Part shown: piece by piece, positions 49,448 through 57,310 of the stretch
Layout: every line of letters begins with the position of its first letter
Position numbering within the stretch: position 1 is the first letter of the stretch
Source: CAUZIZ01 sp965219855
GTDB taxonomy: Bacteria; Acidobacteriota; UBA6911; RPQK01; JAJDTT01
NCBI GenBank assembly: GCA_965219855.1
Contig: CBDCOR010000014.1
Coordinates: 124,001 to 188,000, forward strand
Direction of reading: 5' to 3'
DNA: 64,000 bases
The notes under the pieces: generated by a model
Told to the model about the DNA's origin: nothing
The model's database searches: none
Seen by the model: the letters and a program-made list of their open reading frames with translations, nothing else
Program-made: the position numbers and the translations under genes

Positions 49448-51563
49448 AGAAGGGCAACCAATGGGTCAGGACGCACGCGGGTAAGAGGCAGGCGGAGTTC
49501 CCGCCTGCCCCTCCCCGTTGTCGCGATGGGGTCTGTTCCCCACATTTACCGGCGTGAGGGTCACTCACCGGGCGACCCCAAAGACGTTGCCCCATTTCGG
49601 GGAACGACGTAACATACTTGACCGTAGGTGTTGCGACAGAGACAGAAGCTTTCCAGGGAAAGCAAGCCGAGCTTTCGGCAGAAGAACCCCACCCGGAGTT
49701 TGCGGTTGTCGTTGTAGTTCTTCCGTTTAAGCTTCATGCTCCGGAGTCGCATTCGGACCCAGGAGTCGAGCTTTTGGAAGAGCCAACGATTGGTCGCAAA
49801 CTCGGGGGTGAAGTACTGTGCTGTCCCCCTGATCACTCGGTTCAATTTCAGGATTGCCTCGGCATTGAGGTTATGGCAGCGGACGGTTAATTCCCGCACC
49901 TTATCCTTGAATTTCTGCTGGGACTTGTCGCGCATGCGCCGGGAACGGGACGAGAGGAAAAAGCCAAGAAATTCATAGCCTTTTCCGAACGTCATGATCC
50001 GGGTTTTCTCCGGACTCAGCCGTAGCTGAAGTGGGGTTTCCAGCACTTGCTGGACGAGTTCCATAGCCTCTTGCGCCTGCTGTTGGGACCGGGTCAAGAC
50101 GACGAAGTCGTCAGCATAGCGGGCGAATTGAAAACCCGCCCGGTGCAAGGCCCAGTCCAATTGGTTGAGGACGATGTTAGCCAGCAGTGGGGAAATGACT
50201 CCTCCCTGTGGCGTGCCGACCGTGGTCGGCTTGAAGACTCCGTCGTCCATGACCCCGGCAGTGAGAAATCGTTGGAGAAGGCGAAGGATATTGCCGTCGG
50301 CAACCTTGTCGGCCACCAACTGCATAATGACGTTCTGTGGAATGTGGTCAAAAAAACCTTCCACATCGGCGTCGAGTACCCAAAGGTAGCCGGCGTCGTG
50401 AAGGGACAACAGCCACTGGATCGCCTGATGACAGTTGCGTTTAGGACGAAACCCGAAGGAGGCGTCCTGAAAGAGCGGCTCGAAGATAGGTTCCAGCAGC
50501 CGCCGCAGAACCTCCTGGGCCACGCGATCGCGGACCACGGGGATCCCGAGCGGCCGGGTCTTCTTCGTGCGAGGGCCTTTGGAGATCCGGACGCGGAGCA
50601 GCGGATCGGGCCGAAACGCCCCTGATTTGAGAACTTTCATCAGGGCGAGAAGGTTTGGTTCGAGGTTAGCCTCGAACCTCCCGACGCTGACCTTGTCCAC
50701 TCCAGCGGCACCTCGGTTGCGCTTGACTTTCTTGAAAGCGGCCCGCATGAGCTCGATCGTAATGCGACCGGTCAGCGAGTGCTCCTTTCTGCTCTTCACC
50801 ATGGTGTTCCTGTTAGGTTGCATCATCAGGTGAGACGGATCGGGGATCTATCGGGTGTTTCTTAGCCAGGCACCTAGGTGTCTGTTTTCTCGGTTTGACC
50901 CGGGCAAGAGCACGGGCCGGCCCATTTTGGAGGCCACGGCCGGGACGCTAACTACCCAGAGCTCAGATCCTTCCTCAGCTCGTCTTCGGTTTTACCTTTC
51001 CTCCAGTCGAAACTGGAGTACTCCGGCTCTGCGGCAATCCCTAAAGCGGAGGCGGCTCAGGAGGCCTTCTCCACAGCACCGCATCATCCGTCGCCTTTCG
51101 CCGAGGGCTTATAGCGCGGACTCACCCAACGTGGGACGGTGGGGGACCTTCACCGGTCATGACTCGAACCATTTTCCTCAGGCGGCGACAGGTATCACCC
51201 AAAGCAGTTCCAGAGAGATAACCACATGTTCTCTCTGAAGACGAGGTCAGGGAACCTCGCCGACGCTTCGCTCAAGGGCGGTCGTTGGCGCTTTGCTCTA
51301 GGCCGAAGTGCCGTCTCCCGAAGTCTTCCTGCCTGGCCCCTTCGTGACGATCCCTTCTTCCGGACCTGCCGTTGGGAGCGCCCTGGCTGCCTACCTCCGC
51401 TGGTTAGTTGCGGAGTTCGAGCAGGAAGTTCTGTACCAGCGTGGACTCGCACAGGTAGGCTTCGGCGTCTTGCTTCTCTTATCCCTCTATTTCCCTCCTT
51501 TCAAACGCCTCACCGTTTGTCTACCATGGTTGACTTAGTTCGAGCCACTGCGGCTCATCGCAC
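49448..51563 (-). mobile_element. Second group II-type intron (boundaries partly resolved)
   Basis: On the minus strand the sequence from 51563 starts GTGCGATGAGCCGCAGTGGC, a typical group II 5' end, and is followed by about 740 bases without a gene before the RT start, as expected for ribozyme domains I-III. The RT then runs to 49561. The 3' end (domains V and VI) should lie between 49560 and 49448, but I could not fold a convincing domain V there: the only strong hairpin (GGCAGGCGGGAACTCCGCCT) lacks the usual bulge. The 5' end falls inside hairpin repeat B. Confidence 0.55.
49561..50826 (-). CDS. ltrA: Group II-type reverse transcriptase/maturase, second lineage
   Basis: A 421-residue RT clearly different from the 452-residue intron proteins. 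Blocks: RNRGAAGVDKVSVGRFEANL, RPLGIPVVRDRVAQEVLRRL, ASFGFRPKRNCHQAIQWLLS, WVLDADVEGFFDHI, GTPQGGVISPLLANIVLNQL, ARYADDF (YADD 237-240) and LRLSPEKTRIMTFGKGYEFL, then a maturase-like tail (LNRVIRGTAQYF, RNTYGQVCYVVPRNG). There is no endonuclease domain. The start is ATG 50826 or 50802. Because upstream intron RNA structure seems present while the 3' end is unclear, it may be in a degenerate intron. Confidence 0.88.
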   Translation of the reverse strand: MMQPNRNTMVKSRKEHSLTGRITIELMRAAFKKVKRNRGAAGVDKVSVGRFEANLEPNLLALMKVLKSGAFRPDPLLRVRISKGPRTKKTRPLGIPVVRDRVAQEVLRRLLEPIFEPLFQDASFGFRPKRNCHQAIQWLLSLHDAGYLWVLDADVEGFFDHIPQNVIMQLVADKVADGNILRLLQRFLTAGVMDDGVFKPTTVGTPQGGVISPLLANIVLNQLDWALHRAGFQFARYADDFVVLTRSQQQAQEAMELVQQVLETPLQLRLSPEKTRIMTFGKGYEFLGFFLSSRSRRMRDKSQQKFKDKVRELTVRCHNLNAEAILKLNRVIRGTAQYFTPEFATNRWLFQKLDSWVRMRLRSMKLKRKNYNDNRKLRVGFFCRKLGLLSLESFCLCRNTYGQVCYVVPRNGATSLGSPGE

Positions 51564-51660
51564 CCCTACAGGGTTGATTCTTAAGGGGTTGACTCTCTTA
51601 CCCAGGGTTGGGAAACCCTGGGCTGTAAGACGCAATCCCGTTGGGATTGACCTCGCTTGG
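51564..51660. repeat. Three-hairpin repeat B (reverse)
   Basis: ACCCCTACAGGGTTG, CCCAGGGTTGGGAAACCCTGGG and CAATCCCGTTGGGATTG are the same three hairpins as in copy A but in inverted order. The first hairpin touches the proposed intron 5' end at 51563. The next 150 bases (51661-51811) show no gene. Confidence 0.75.
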
Positions 51661-51811
51661 TTTTGACAACACCCATTTCCCATCCCTCGATCCCAAAGTC
51701 GATCCGATCCCACACGAGAGGGAAGACAGCGGAAGTCTCAGCTGAAATCGATTCCAGCTTGTCTTCCTTCTACATCAATGATTATACGCCAGTGTACTTA
51801 GTGTACTTAGT

Positions 51812-53680
51812 CCCAAAAGAAGTGGATGAAAGTGGACTAAACCACATGTAAACACCTGAAATGCCAGACCTGACGGGTATTCTGGGGTTGTCAAAGAAAC
51901 TTCAGAACAAGCCGAAAGGAGGCATTTCAGGTGAAGAAAAAGGATAGCGCAATCATCCGCAAACGGGAAGCAGAGGTTGCTCAGCGATTGAGCCCCAGCT
52001 GGAACGGTCAAGACCCGAAACCGGTGCTCTCGCCCGAGGTCATCAGCTACGAGGTCTCGGAGAAAACGGGTGCGGTCAGTTACGGTGGTCTGGGGCTGCT
52101 GCAGCAGGTGGTGAAGTGGAGTGGGCTGGGGAAAGCCATTGACCAGGCGGTGACGCTGCTCAAACGCCACCAACCGTACCACGAATCGGACCACGTCCTG
52201 AGCCTGATCTACAACGTGGCCACGGGCGGGACCCGCTATCAGGATATTGAACTGCGACGTCAGAGTGTGAGTTTCCTGGAGGCGGTGGGAGCCGAGAAGA
52301 TCCCCGCCCCCAGCACGGCCGGAGACTTTGTGCGCCGCTTTGACGCGCCCGACGTGGTGGATCTGATGGAAGCCGTCAATGCCAGCCGCCTCAAGGTCTG
52401 GGCCCAACAACCGGCCCGTTTCTTCCAACGGGCGGAGATCGACGTGGATGGGACGATGGCCCCCACGAGCGGCGAATGCAAGGAAGGGATGGAGATCAGC
52501 TACGACGGGCAGTGGGGCTATGCGCCGCTGATCGTGACGCTGGCCAATACGGGAGAGGTGCTCTATGCGGTCAACCGCTCGGGCAACCGTCCCTCTCATG
52601 AGGGAGCGGCCGAATGGCTGGATCGGAGTATCGAGCTGGTTCGAGAGGCGGGTTTTCGGAAGGTGCGCCTGCGCGGGGACACGGATTTTTCGCTGACGGC
52701 TCATTTTGACCGTTGGACGGAGGCGGGCGTGGAGTTTGACTTCGGGATCGACGCCCATCCGAGCTTCGTCAAGTGGGCGGAGGCGTTGCCAGAAGCGAGA
52801 TGGAAAGAGCTGGGGCGCCCCAGCCAGGGGAAAGGAAAAGGGAAGAAGCGGCGCCAGCGGCGGGACAAAGTGAAGCCGGAGATTGTCAAGAGACGCGGGT
52901 TCAAGACGCTGACGCTGGAACGGGAAGAGATCGCGGAGATCGACTACCGTCCGAGCAAAGCGAAGCGAACCTATCGGATGGTGATCTTGCGCAAGACGAT
53001 CCTGGTCGAGAAAGGCCAGAAGCGGCTGCTGCCGCAGACGCGCTACCACTTTTATGTCACCAATATCTCGGCCAGAACGTTGGGAACGGCGGGAGTCGTA
53101 CGGGAAAACAACCGGCGCTGCAACCAGGAGAACGTCATTGAACAACTCAAGAACGGAGTCGAGGCCCTGCGGATGCCCTCGGATACGCTGGTAGCCAACT
53201 GGGCCTATCTGGTGATTGCGGCTCAAGCCTGGAATCTGAAGGCCTGGATGGGGTTGGTGCTGCCGGCGCGACTGCAAGCCCGAGAGCTGGTGAAGATGGA
53301 GTATCGCCGTTTCCTGCGAGAGGTCATTGAAATGCCCTGCCAGATTTTGCGCAGGGGCCGACAGTTGGTCTATCGGCTGCTGGATGTCAATGGTTGGAGC
53401 CGTCTTCTCTTGGAAGGCAGTAAGTGGTTGAAACACCGGCCAGCTACCTGAAACTGAAAGGAGATAAAGTAGCTCCGAGGGTCGCCAGAGCTGGGGCGAG
53501 GTGTCTCTACAAACGCCCCCCAAGAGGGCAGAATCGTTTTCCCTGAGCGATCGGCGTGGAGGACAGCTGAACACGTGCCTGTTCTGAGTGACTTCGCGCC
53601 GAAATTTAGAATTTAGGTCTCCAAAATGGCTCCTCGGAGCCGACAAAGGGGTCTATTTTCGAACTTGCGCTTATTTTGGG
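51812..53680 (+). mobile_element. IS1380-family insertion sequence
   Basis: A 1,869-bp element. The left end CCCAAAAGAAGTG and the complement of the right end CCCAAAATAAGCG form imperfect inverted repeats. The flanking sequence CTTAGT occurs at 51806-51811 and again at 53681-53686, a short target duplication. It contains one transposase gene with about 230 bases of non-coding sequence after it. Confidence 0.82.
51931..53451 (+). CDS. IS1380-family transposase
   Basis: A 506-residue DDE transposase starting at GTG 51931 with a strong AAAGGAGG site nine bases upstream. Characteristic segments: the YGGLGLLQQVVKWSGLGKAI N-terminal region, YNVATGGTRYQDIELRRQSV, IPAPSTAGDFVRRF, AEIDVDGTMAPTSGE (first Asp), VRLRGDTDFSLTAHFDRW (second Asp) and RENNRRCNQENVIEQLKNGV (Glu). 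The RKxNxEN-type CNQENVIEQLK motif is a hallmark of IS1380. A basic linker (KGKGKKRRQRRDK) lies at about residue 300. It appears intact. Confidence 0.93.
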   Translation: MKKKDSAIIRKREAEVAQRLSPSWNGQDPKPVLSPEVISYEVSEKTGAVSYGGLGLLQQVVKWSGLGKAIDQAVTLLKRHQPYHESDHVLSLIYNVATGGTRYQDIELRRQSVSFLEAVGAEKIPAPSTAGDFVRRFDAPDVVDLMEAVNASRLKVWAQQPARFFQRAEIDVDGTMAPTSGECKEGMEISYDGQWGYAPLIVTLANTGEVLYAVNRSGNRPSHEGAAEWLDRSIELVREAGFRKVRLRGDTDFSLTAHFDRWTEAGVEFDFGIDAHPSFVKWAEALPEARWKELGRPSQGKGKGKKRRQRRDKVKPEIVKRRGFKTLTLEREEIAEIDYRPSKAKRTYRMVILRKTILVEKGQKRLLPQTRYHFYVTNISARTLGTAGVVRENNRRCNQENVIEQLKNGVEALRMPSDTLVANWAYLVIAAQAWNLKAWMGLVLPARLQARELVKMEYRRFLREVIEMPCQILRRGRQLVYRLLDVNGWSRLLLEGSKWLKHRPAT

Positions 53681-53691
53681 CTTAGTCCGGC

Positions 53692-53850
53692 CCCGGCTGC
53701 GAGCCGGATCGTGCGAGAAAGAAATCTCGGGATCCTGCAGTGGCACGGGCATCCCTGCCCGTGATGCTCTGTCCGTCGAGCCAGACGCTCGACAATCACG
53801 GCCTGGAAGGCCGTGCCACCATACGAACCGTTCGCGGAGACGTTTCAGCT
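53692..53850. repeat. Composite palindromic repeat, variant form, uninterrupted
   Basis: A CCCGGCTGCGAGCCGG hairpin, an AGAAAGAAATCTCGGGATCC spacer, the variant palindrome at 53740-53819 (GTGGCACGGGCATCCCTGCC ... GGCCTGGAAGGCCGTGCCAC) and GACGTTTCAGCTGAGA complete the unit. It shows the variant palindrome without intron. No gene is seen from here to the IS4 element at 53943. Confidence 0.8.
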
Positions 53851-53942
53851 GAGATTTCAATGGTCTTGACCAGCAGTAGTCGATCCAATAAAGTTGGGTA
53901 CCTGAAACGCCAAGCGGTACGCTGTCAATTCCTGTCAGACTC

Positions 53943-55258
53943 CAGTAGTGTCCCAACGTTTGGGCTTCTAATCTCTGTAAAGTATTAATGAGTAATATGT
54001 TAGAGAAGATAATGGGTGTTTCCGACTTGAAAGTGAGTGTACGCTCACGCCCTTCAGTTCATAAGGAGGGCGAGCATGTACACGGGCACGACGATTTTTT
54101 CTCAGGTGATGCGGCATCTTCCCTGGCATCATTTTCATCGCATTGTTCAGCACTACGGAGGCGACTACAAGGTCAAGTCGTTCCGCTGTGCCGACCATTA
54201 CCGGGTCATGGCCTTTGCACAGTTGACCTATCGCGAGAGCTTGCGCGATATCGAAGCCTGCCTACGGGCCATGAGATCCAAGCTCTTCCACATGGGCATT
54301 CGCTCCACGGTCTCCCGCAACAATCTGTCCAATGCCAACGAGAGGCGCGACTGGCGCATCTATGCCGAGTTTGCCCAAGTGCTTATCGCCGAAGCGCGCC
54401 GCCTGTACACCGACGAGGACCTGGGAGTCGACCTGAACGCGACCGTCTATGCCTTGGACTCCACGACCATCGACCTGTGCCTCTCGGTCTTCCCCTGGGC
54501 GCGCTTCCGCCGTACCAAGGGGGCGATCAAACTGCATACCTTGCTCAACCTGCACGGCGCCATTCCCGAGTTCGTTCTGATCTCGGACGGAAAACTGCAC
54601 GATGTCCACGCCTTGGACCACCTGATTCCTTGTCCCGGTGCCTACTACATCATGGATCGCGGATACCTGGATTTCGGGCGCCTGTACCGACTCCATTCTG
54701 CCCGGTCGTTATTCGTGACCCGCGCCAAGGCCAACTTCAAGTTCCGCCGCCGCTACTCCCACCCGGTGGACAGAACGACGGGACTGATCTGCGACCAAAC
54801 TGTCCTGCTGAGCACCTTCTATCCGGCCAAGGCCTACCCCGAACCTTTGCGTCGCATCAAGTTCTTCGACGTCACCACCGACCTGCGGCTAGTATTCCTC
54901 ACCAACGACTTTGCTTCTCCCGCTCTGACTATTGCCCGGCTCTACAAGCTCCGCTGGCAGATCGAACTGTTCTTCAAATGGATCAAACAGCATCTCCGCA
55001 TCAAGGCCTTTTACGGCACCAGTCCCAATGCCGTGAAAACACAAATCTGGATCGCCCTCAGTACCTACCTGCTCATCGCCATCATCCGCAAGCGCCTCTA
55101 TCTCGAGTTGCCGCTCTACACAATTCTCCAGGTCCTGAGTGTCTCGCTCTTCGAGAAAACCCCAATTTTACAGGCCTTTCAGGACATGCATTACATTACT
55201 CAGAATAGTGACATTCATAAACAGTTGATGTTATTCGACTAACGCTGGGACGCTACTG
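53943..55258 (+). mobile_element. IS4-family insertion sequence, copy 2
   Basis: A 1,316-bp element, the same as copy 1 apart from at least one base near the left end (GGGCTTCTAAT for GGGTTTCTAAT). It is flanked by a perfect 9-bp duplication, GTCAGACTC, at 53934-53942 and 55259-55267. The insertion lies only about 40 bases upstream of the proposed start of the xylonate dehydratase gene, in the same orientation. Confidence 0.95.
54076..55242 (+). CDS. IS4-family DDE transposase, copy 2
   Basis: A 388-residue protein identical to copy 1 in sequence, with the same AAGGAGGGC ribosome site at 54063-54071 and the same start. Its transcript may read through into the dehydratase gene, because only 16 bases of element and a short flank separate the two. 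Confidence 0.93.
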   Translation: MYTGTTIFSQVMRHLPWHHFHRIVQHYGGDYKVKSFRCADHYRVMAFAQLTYRESLRDIEACLRAMRSKLFHMGIRSTVSRNNLSNANERRDWRIYAEFAQVLIAEARRLYTDEDLGVDLNATVYALDSTTIDLCLSVFPWARFRRTKGAIKLHTLLNLHGAIPEFVLISDGKLHDVHALDHLIPCPGAYYIMDRGYLDFGRLYRLHSARSLFVTRAKANFKFRRRYSHPVDRTTGLICDQTVLLSTFYPAKAYPEPLRRIKFFDVTTDLRLVFLTNDFASPALTIARLYKLRWQIELFFKWIKQHLRIKAFYGTSPNAVKTQIWIALSTYLLIAIIRKRLYLELPLYTILQVLSVSLFEKTPILQAFQDMHYITQNSDIHKQLMLFD

Positions 55259-55297
55259 GTCAGACTCCTCTTTTCAACCAACGCCCCACCATTCCCC

Positions 55298-57310
55298 TTG
55301 AGCGAAATAATATTGCCTTCTTTGGACGAGCTGCGCGGTTCGAGTCAATCCCTTCAAGAAACCCGGATGACCGGCACGCCCACGCCTGGGAAACTCCCAA
55401 TGACGGAGGAGATGCTGCTTAAAGAACCTAGCGGCAATCTCTTCGGAATGACTCAGAACGTAGGTATGGGATGGAGGCCTGAGGAAGCTGGCCGAGACCC
55501 CTATCTTATTCTGAGCACTTTGGGAGGTCTTCGGGGAGATGACGGTGAACCGGTTGCTCTGGGATACCACACCGGACACTGGGAGGTTGGCCTACTGGTG
55601 CGGGAGGCCGCCGAAACTCTGCGAGAGAGAGGAGCTCTGCCCTTCGCCGCCTACTGCAGCGATCCCTGCGACGGACGCAGTCAGGGAACTGAGGGAATGA
55701 TGGACAGCCTCCCCTATCGGAATGATGCCGCCATTGTGCTGCGTCGGCTGATTCGTTCGCTCCCTACTCGAAAGGGGATCATGGGCGTCGGCACCTGCGA
55801 CAAAGGGTTGCCGGCGGTGATGCAGGCTTTGGCTGGCTGCACCGATTTGCCTGGAATACTGGTTCCGGGAGGGGTGACGCTGCCGGCGGCAAACGCCGAG
55901 GATGCCGGCACCGTACAGACAATTGGAGCCCGGTTTTCACATGGCCTCATCAACCTGGACTACGCGGCGACGATGGGCTGCCGGGCTTGTGGCTCGGCGG
56001 GCGGAGGGTGCCAGTTCCTGGGCACAGCGGCCACGGCTCAGGTGGTCGCAGAAGCGCTGGGGATTGCACTTCCACACAGTGCTCTGAGTCCCTCCGGCCA
56101 ACCGGTTTGGACCGACATGGCACGGCGCTCAGCTCTCGCCCTTCTGCATCTTTGCGCCGAGGGGATTCCGCTGTCGAAAATATTGACGCGGGGCGCATTG
56201 GAGAACGCCATGATGGTGCACGCGGCATTCGGCGGCTCAACCAACCTACTGCTTCATCTTCCAGCCGTCGCTCATGCTGCCGGTCTTTCGCTGCCCACCG
56301 TGGAGGACTGGAGTCGCGTCAATCGGAGTACTACACGATTGGTCGACGTGCTGCCCAATGGCCCGCGCAACCATCCTACGGTTCAGGTGTTCATGGCCGG
56401 TGGAGTCCCCGAAGTCATGCTTCACCTCCGGGAGCTTGGCTTGTTGGACATGCAGGTGATAACCGCTACCGGAGAGAAACTCTCAGAGGTGCTCAACTGG
56501 TGGGAGGAAAGTGATCGACGCCGGGAGGCTCGCACCACGTTGGCAAGCGCCGGAGAAGTCGATCCCGATCTGGTGATCATGGATCCCGATCGGGCCCGGA
56601 AGAACGGATTGTCCAGCACGCTGGTCTTCCCATCCGGGAACATCGCTCCTGAAGGTGCGGTAATCAAGGCCACCGCAATCGACCCTACGCTGATCGACGA
56701 AGAGAACGGGTATCGTCACCAGGGCCCAGCTCGAATCTTTACCTCGGAGCGGGCGGCGGTGGAGGCAATCAAGGGGCTGAGCGATCGTCCCCTGGAGCCT
56801 GGAAATGTCCTGGTTCTGATTGGTGGTGGACCTTCAGGTTCGGGCATGGAGGAAATCTACCAGGTGACGTCTGCTCTCAAATTCATCCCCTGGGGGAAGA
56901 CCGTCGCAGTCATCACGGACGCCCGCTTCTCAGGAGTCTCGACCGGAGCCTGTGTGGGACACGTGGGGCCAGAAGCGTTGGCAGGAGGACCCATTGGCCG
57001 TTTGCGTGACGGGGATATGCTCGAAATCGTGATTGACCGCGAGAGACTAGAGGGAAGCATCAACCTGGTCGGAAGCGGAGGGGCCAGGTACTCCGCGGCA
57101 GAAAGCGACGAGCTCCTGAAATCGCGCGCTCCCTATCCTGAACTGCAGGCCCACCCTCATTTACCCGAAGACACGAGATTGTGGGCCGCTCTACAGTCCG
57201 TTAGCGGGGGCACCTGGAATGGATGCGTGTACGATGTAGATCACATCATCCGAGTACTCGAAGCGGGTACCGAAGCCCTTCGGGGTAAGGAGGACGAAGA
57301 AGCCAAATGA
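55298..57310 (+). CDS. yjhG: D-xylonate dehydratase, YjhG/YagF type (IlvD/Edd family)
   Basis: A 670-residue Fe-S dehydratase that removes water from D-xylonate or a similar sugar acid to give a 2-keto-3-deoxy acid. The long-form YjhG signature is strong: PSGNLFGMTQNVGMGW, YLILSTLGGLRGDDGEPVAL, SDPCDGRSQGTEGMMDSLPY, GVGTCDKGLPAVMQALAGC, TMGCRACGSAGGGCQFLGTA, AHAAFGGSTNLLLH-like region, ITDARFSGVSTGACVGHVGP and SVSGGTWNGCVYDVDHI. Cysteines in SDPCDG, GTCDKG and GGGCQF should bind the cluster. I kept the TTG start at 55298 because the family has about 30 residues before the LPMTEEML segment; ATG 55367 is the alternative. The IS4 copy may have displaced its promoter. Confidence 0.9.
   Translation: MSEIILPSLDELRGSSQSLQETRMTGTPTPGKLPMTEEMLLKEPSGNLFGMTQNVGMGWRPEEAGRDPYLILSTLGGLRGDDGEPVALGYHTGHWEVGLLVREAAETLRERGALPFAAYCSDPCDGRSQGTEGMMDSLPYRNDAAIVLRRLIRSLPTRKGIMGVGTCDKGLPAVMQALAGCTDLPGILVPGGVTLPAANAEDAGTVQTIGARFSHGLINLDYAATMGCRACGSAGGGCQFLGTAATAQVVAEALGIALPHSALSPSGQPVWTDMARRSALALLHLCAEGIPLSKILTRGALENAMMVHAAFGGSTNLLLHLPAVAHAAGLSLPTVEDWSRVNRSTTRLVDVLPNGPRNHPTVQVFMAGGVPEVMLHLRELGLLDMQVITATGEKLSEVLNWWEESDRRREARTTLASAGEVDPDLVIMDPDRARKNGLSSTLVFPSGNIAPEGAVIKATAIDPTLIDEENGYRHQGPARIFTSERAAVEAIKGLSDRPLEPGNVLVLIGGGPSGSGMEEIYQVTSALKFIPWGKTVAVITDARFSGVSTGACVGHVGPEALAGGPIGRLRDGDMLEIVIDRERLEGSINLVGSGGARYSAAESDELLKSRAPYPELQAHPHLPEDTRLWAALQSVSGGTWNGCVYDVDHIIRVLEAGTEALRGKEDEEAK

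Noticed and set aside
49448..49560. Domain V of the second intron
   Set aside because: The strongest hairpin in this gap is a perfect stem without the dinucleotide bulge and catalytic triad expected, so no domain V was annotated.
51775..53646. 623-codon minus-strand frame across the IS1380 element
   Set aside because: Antisense to a well-supported transposase, without family resemblance.
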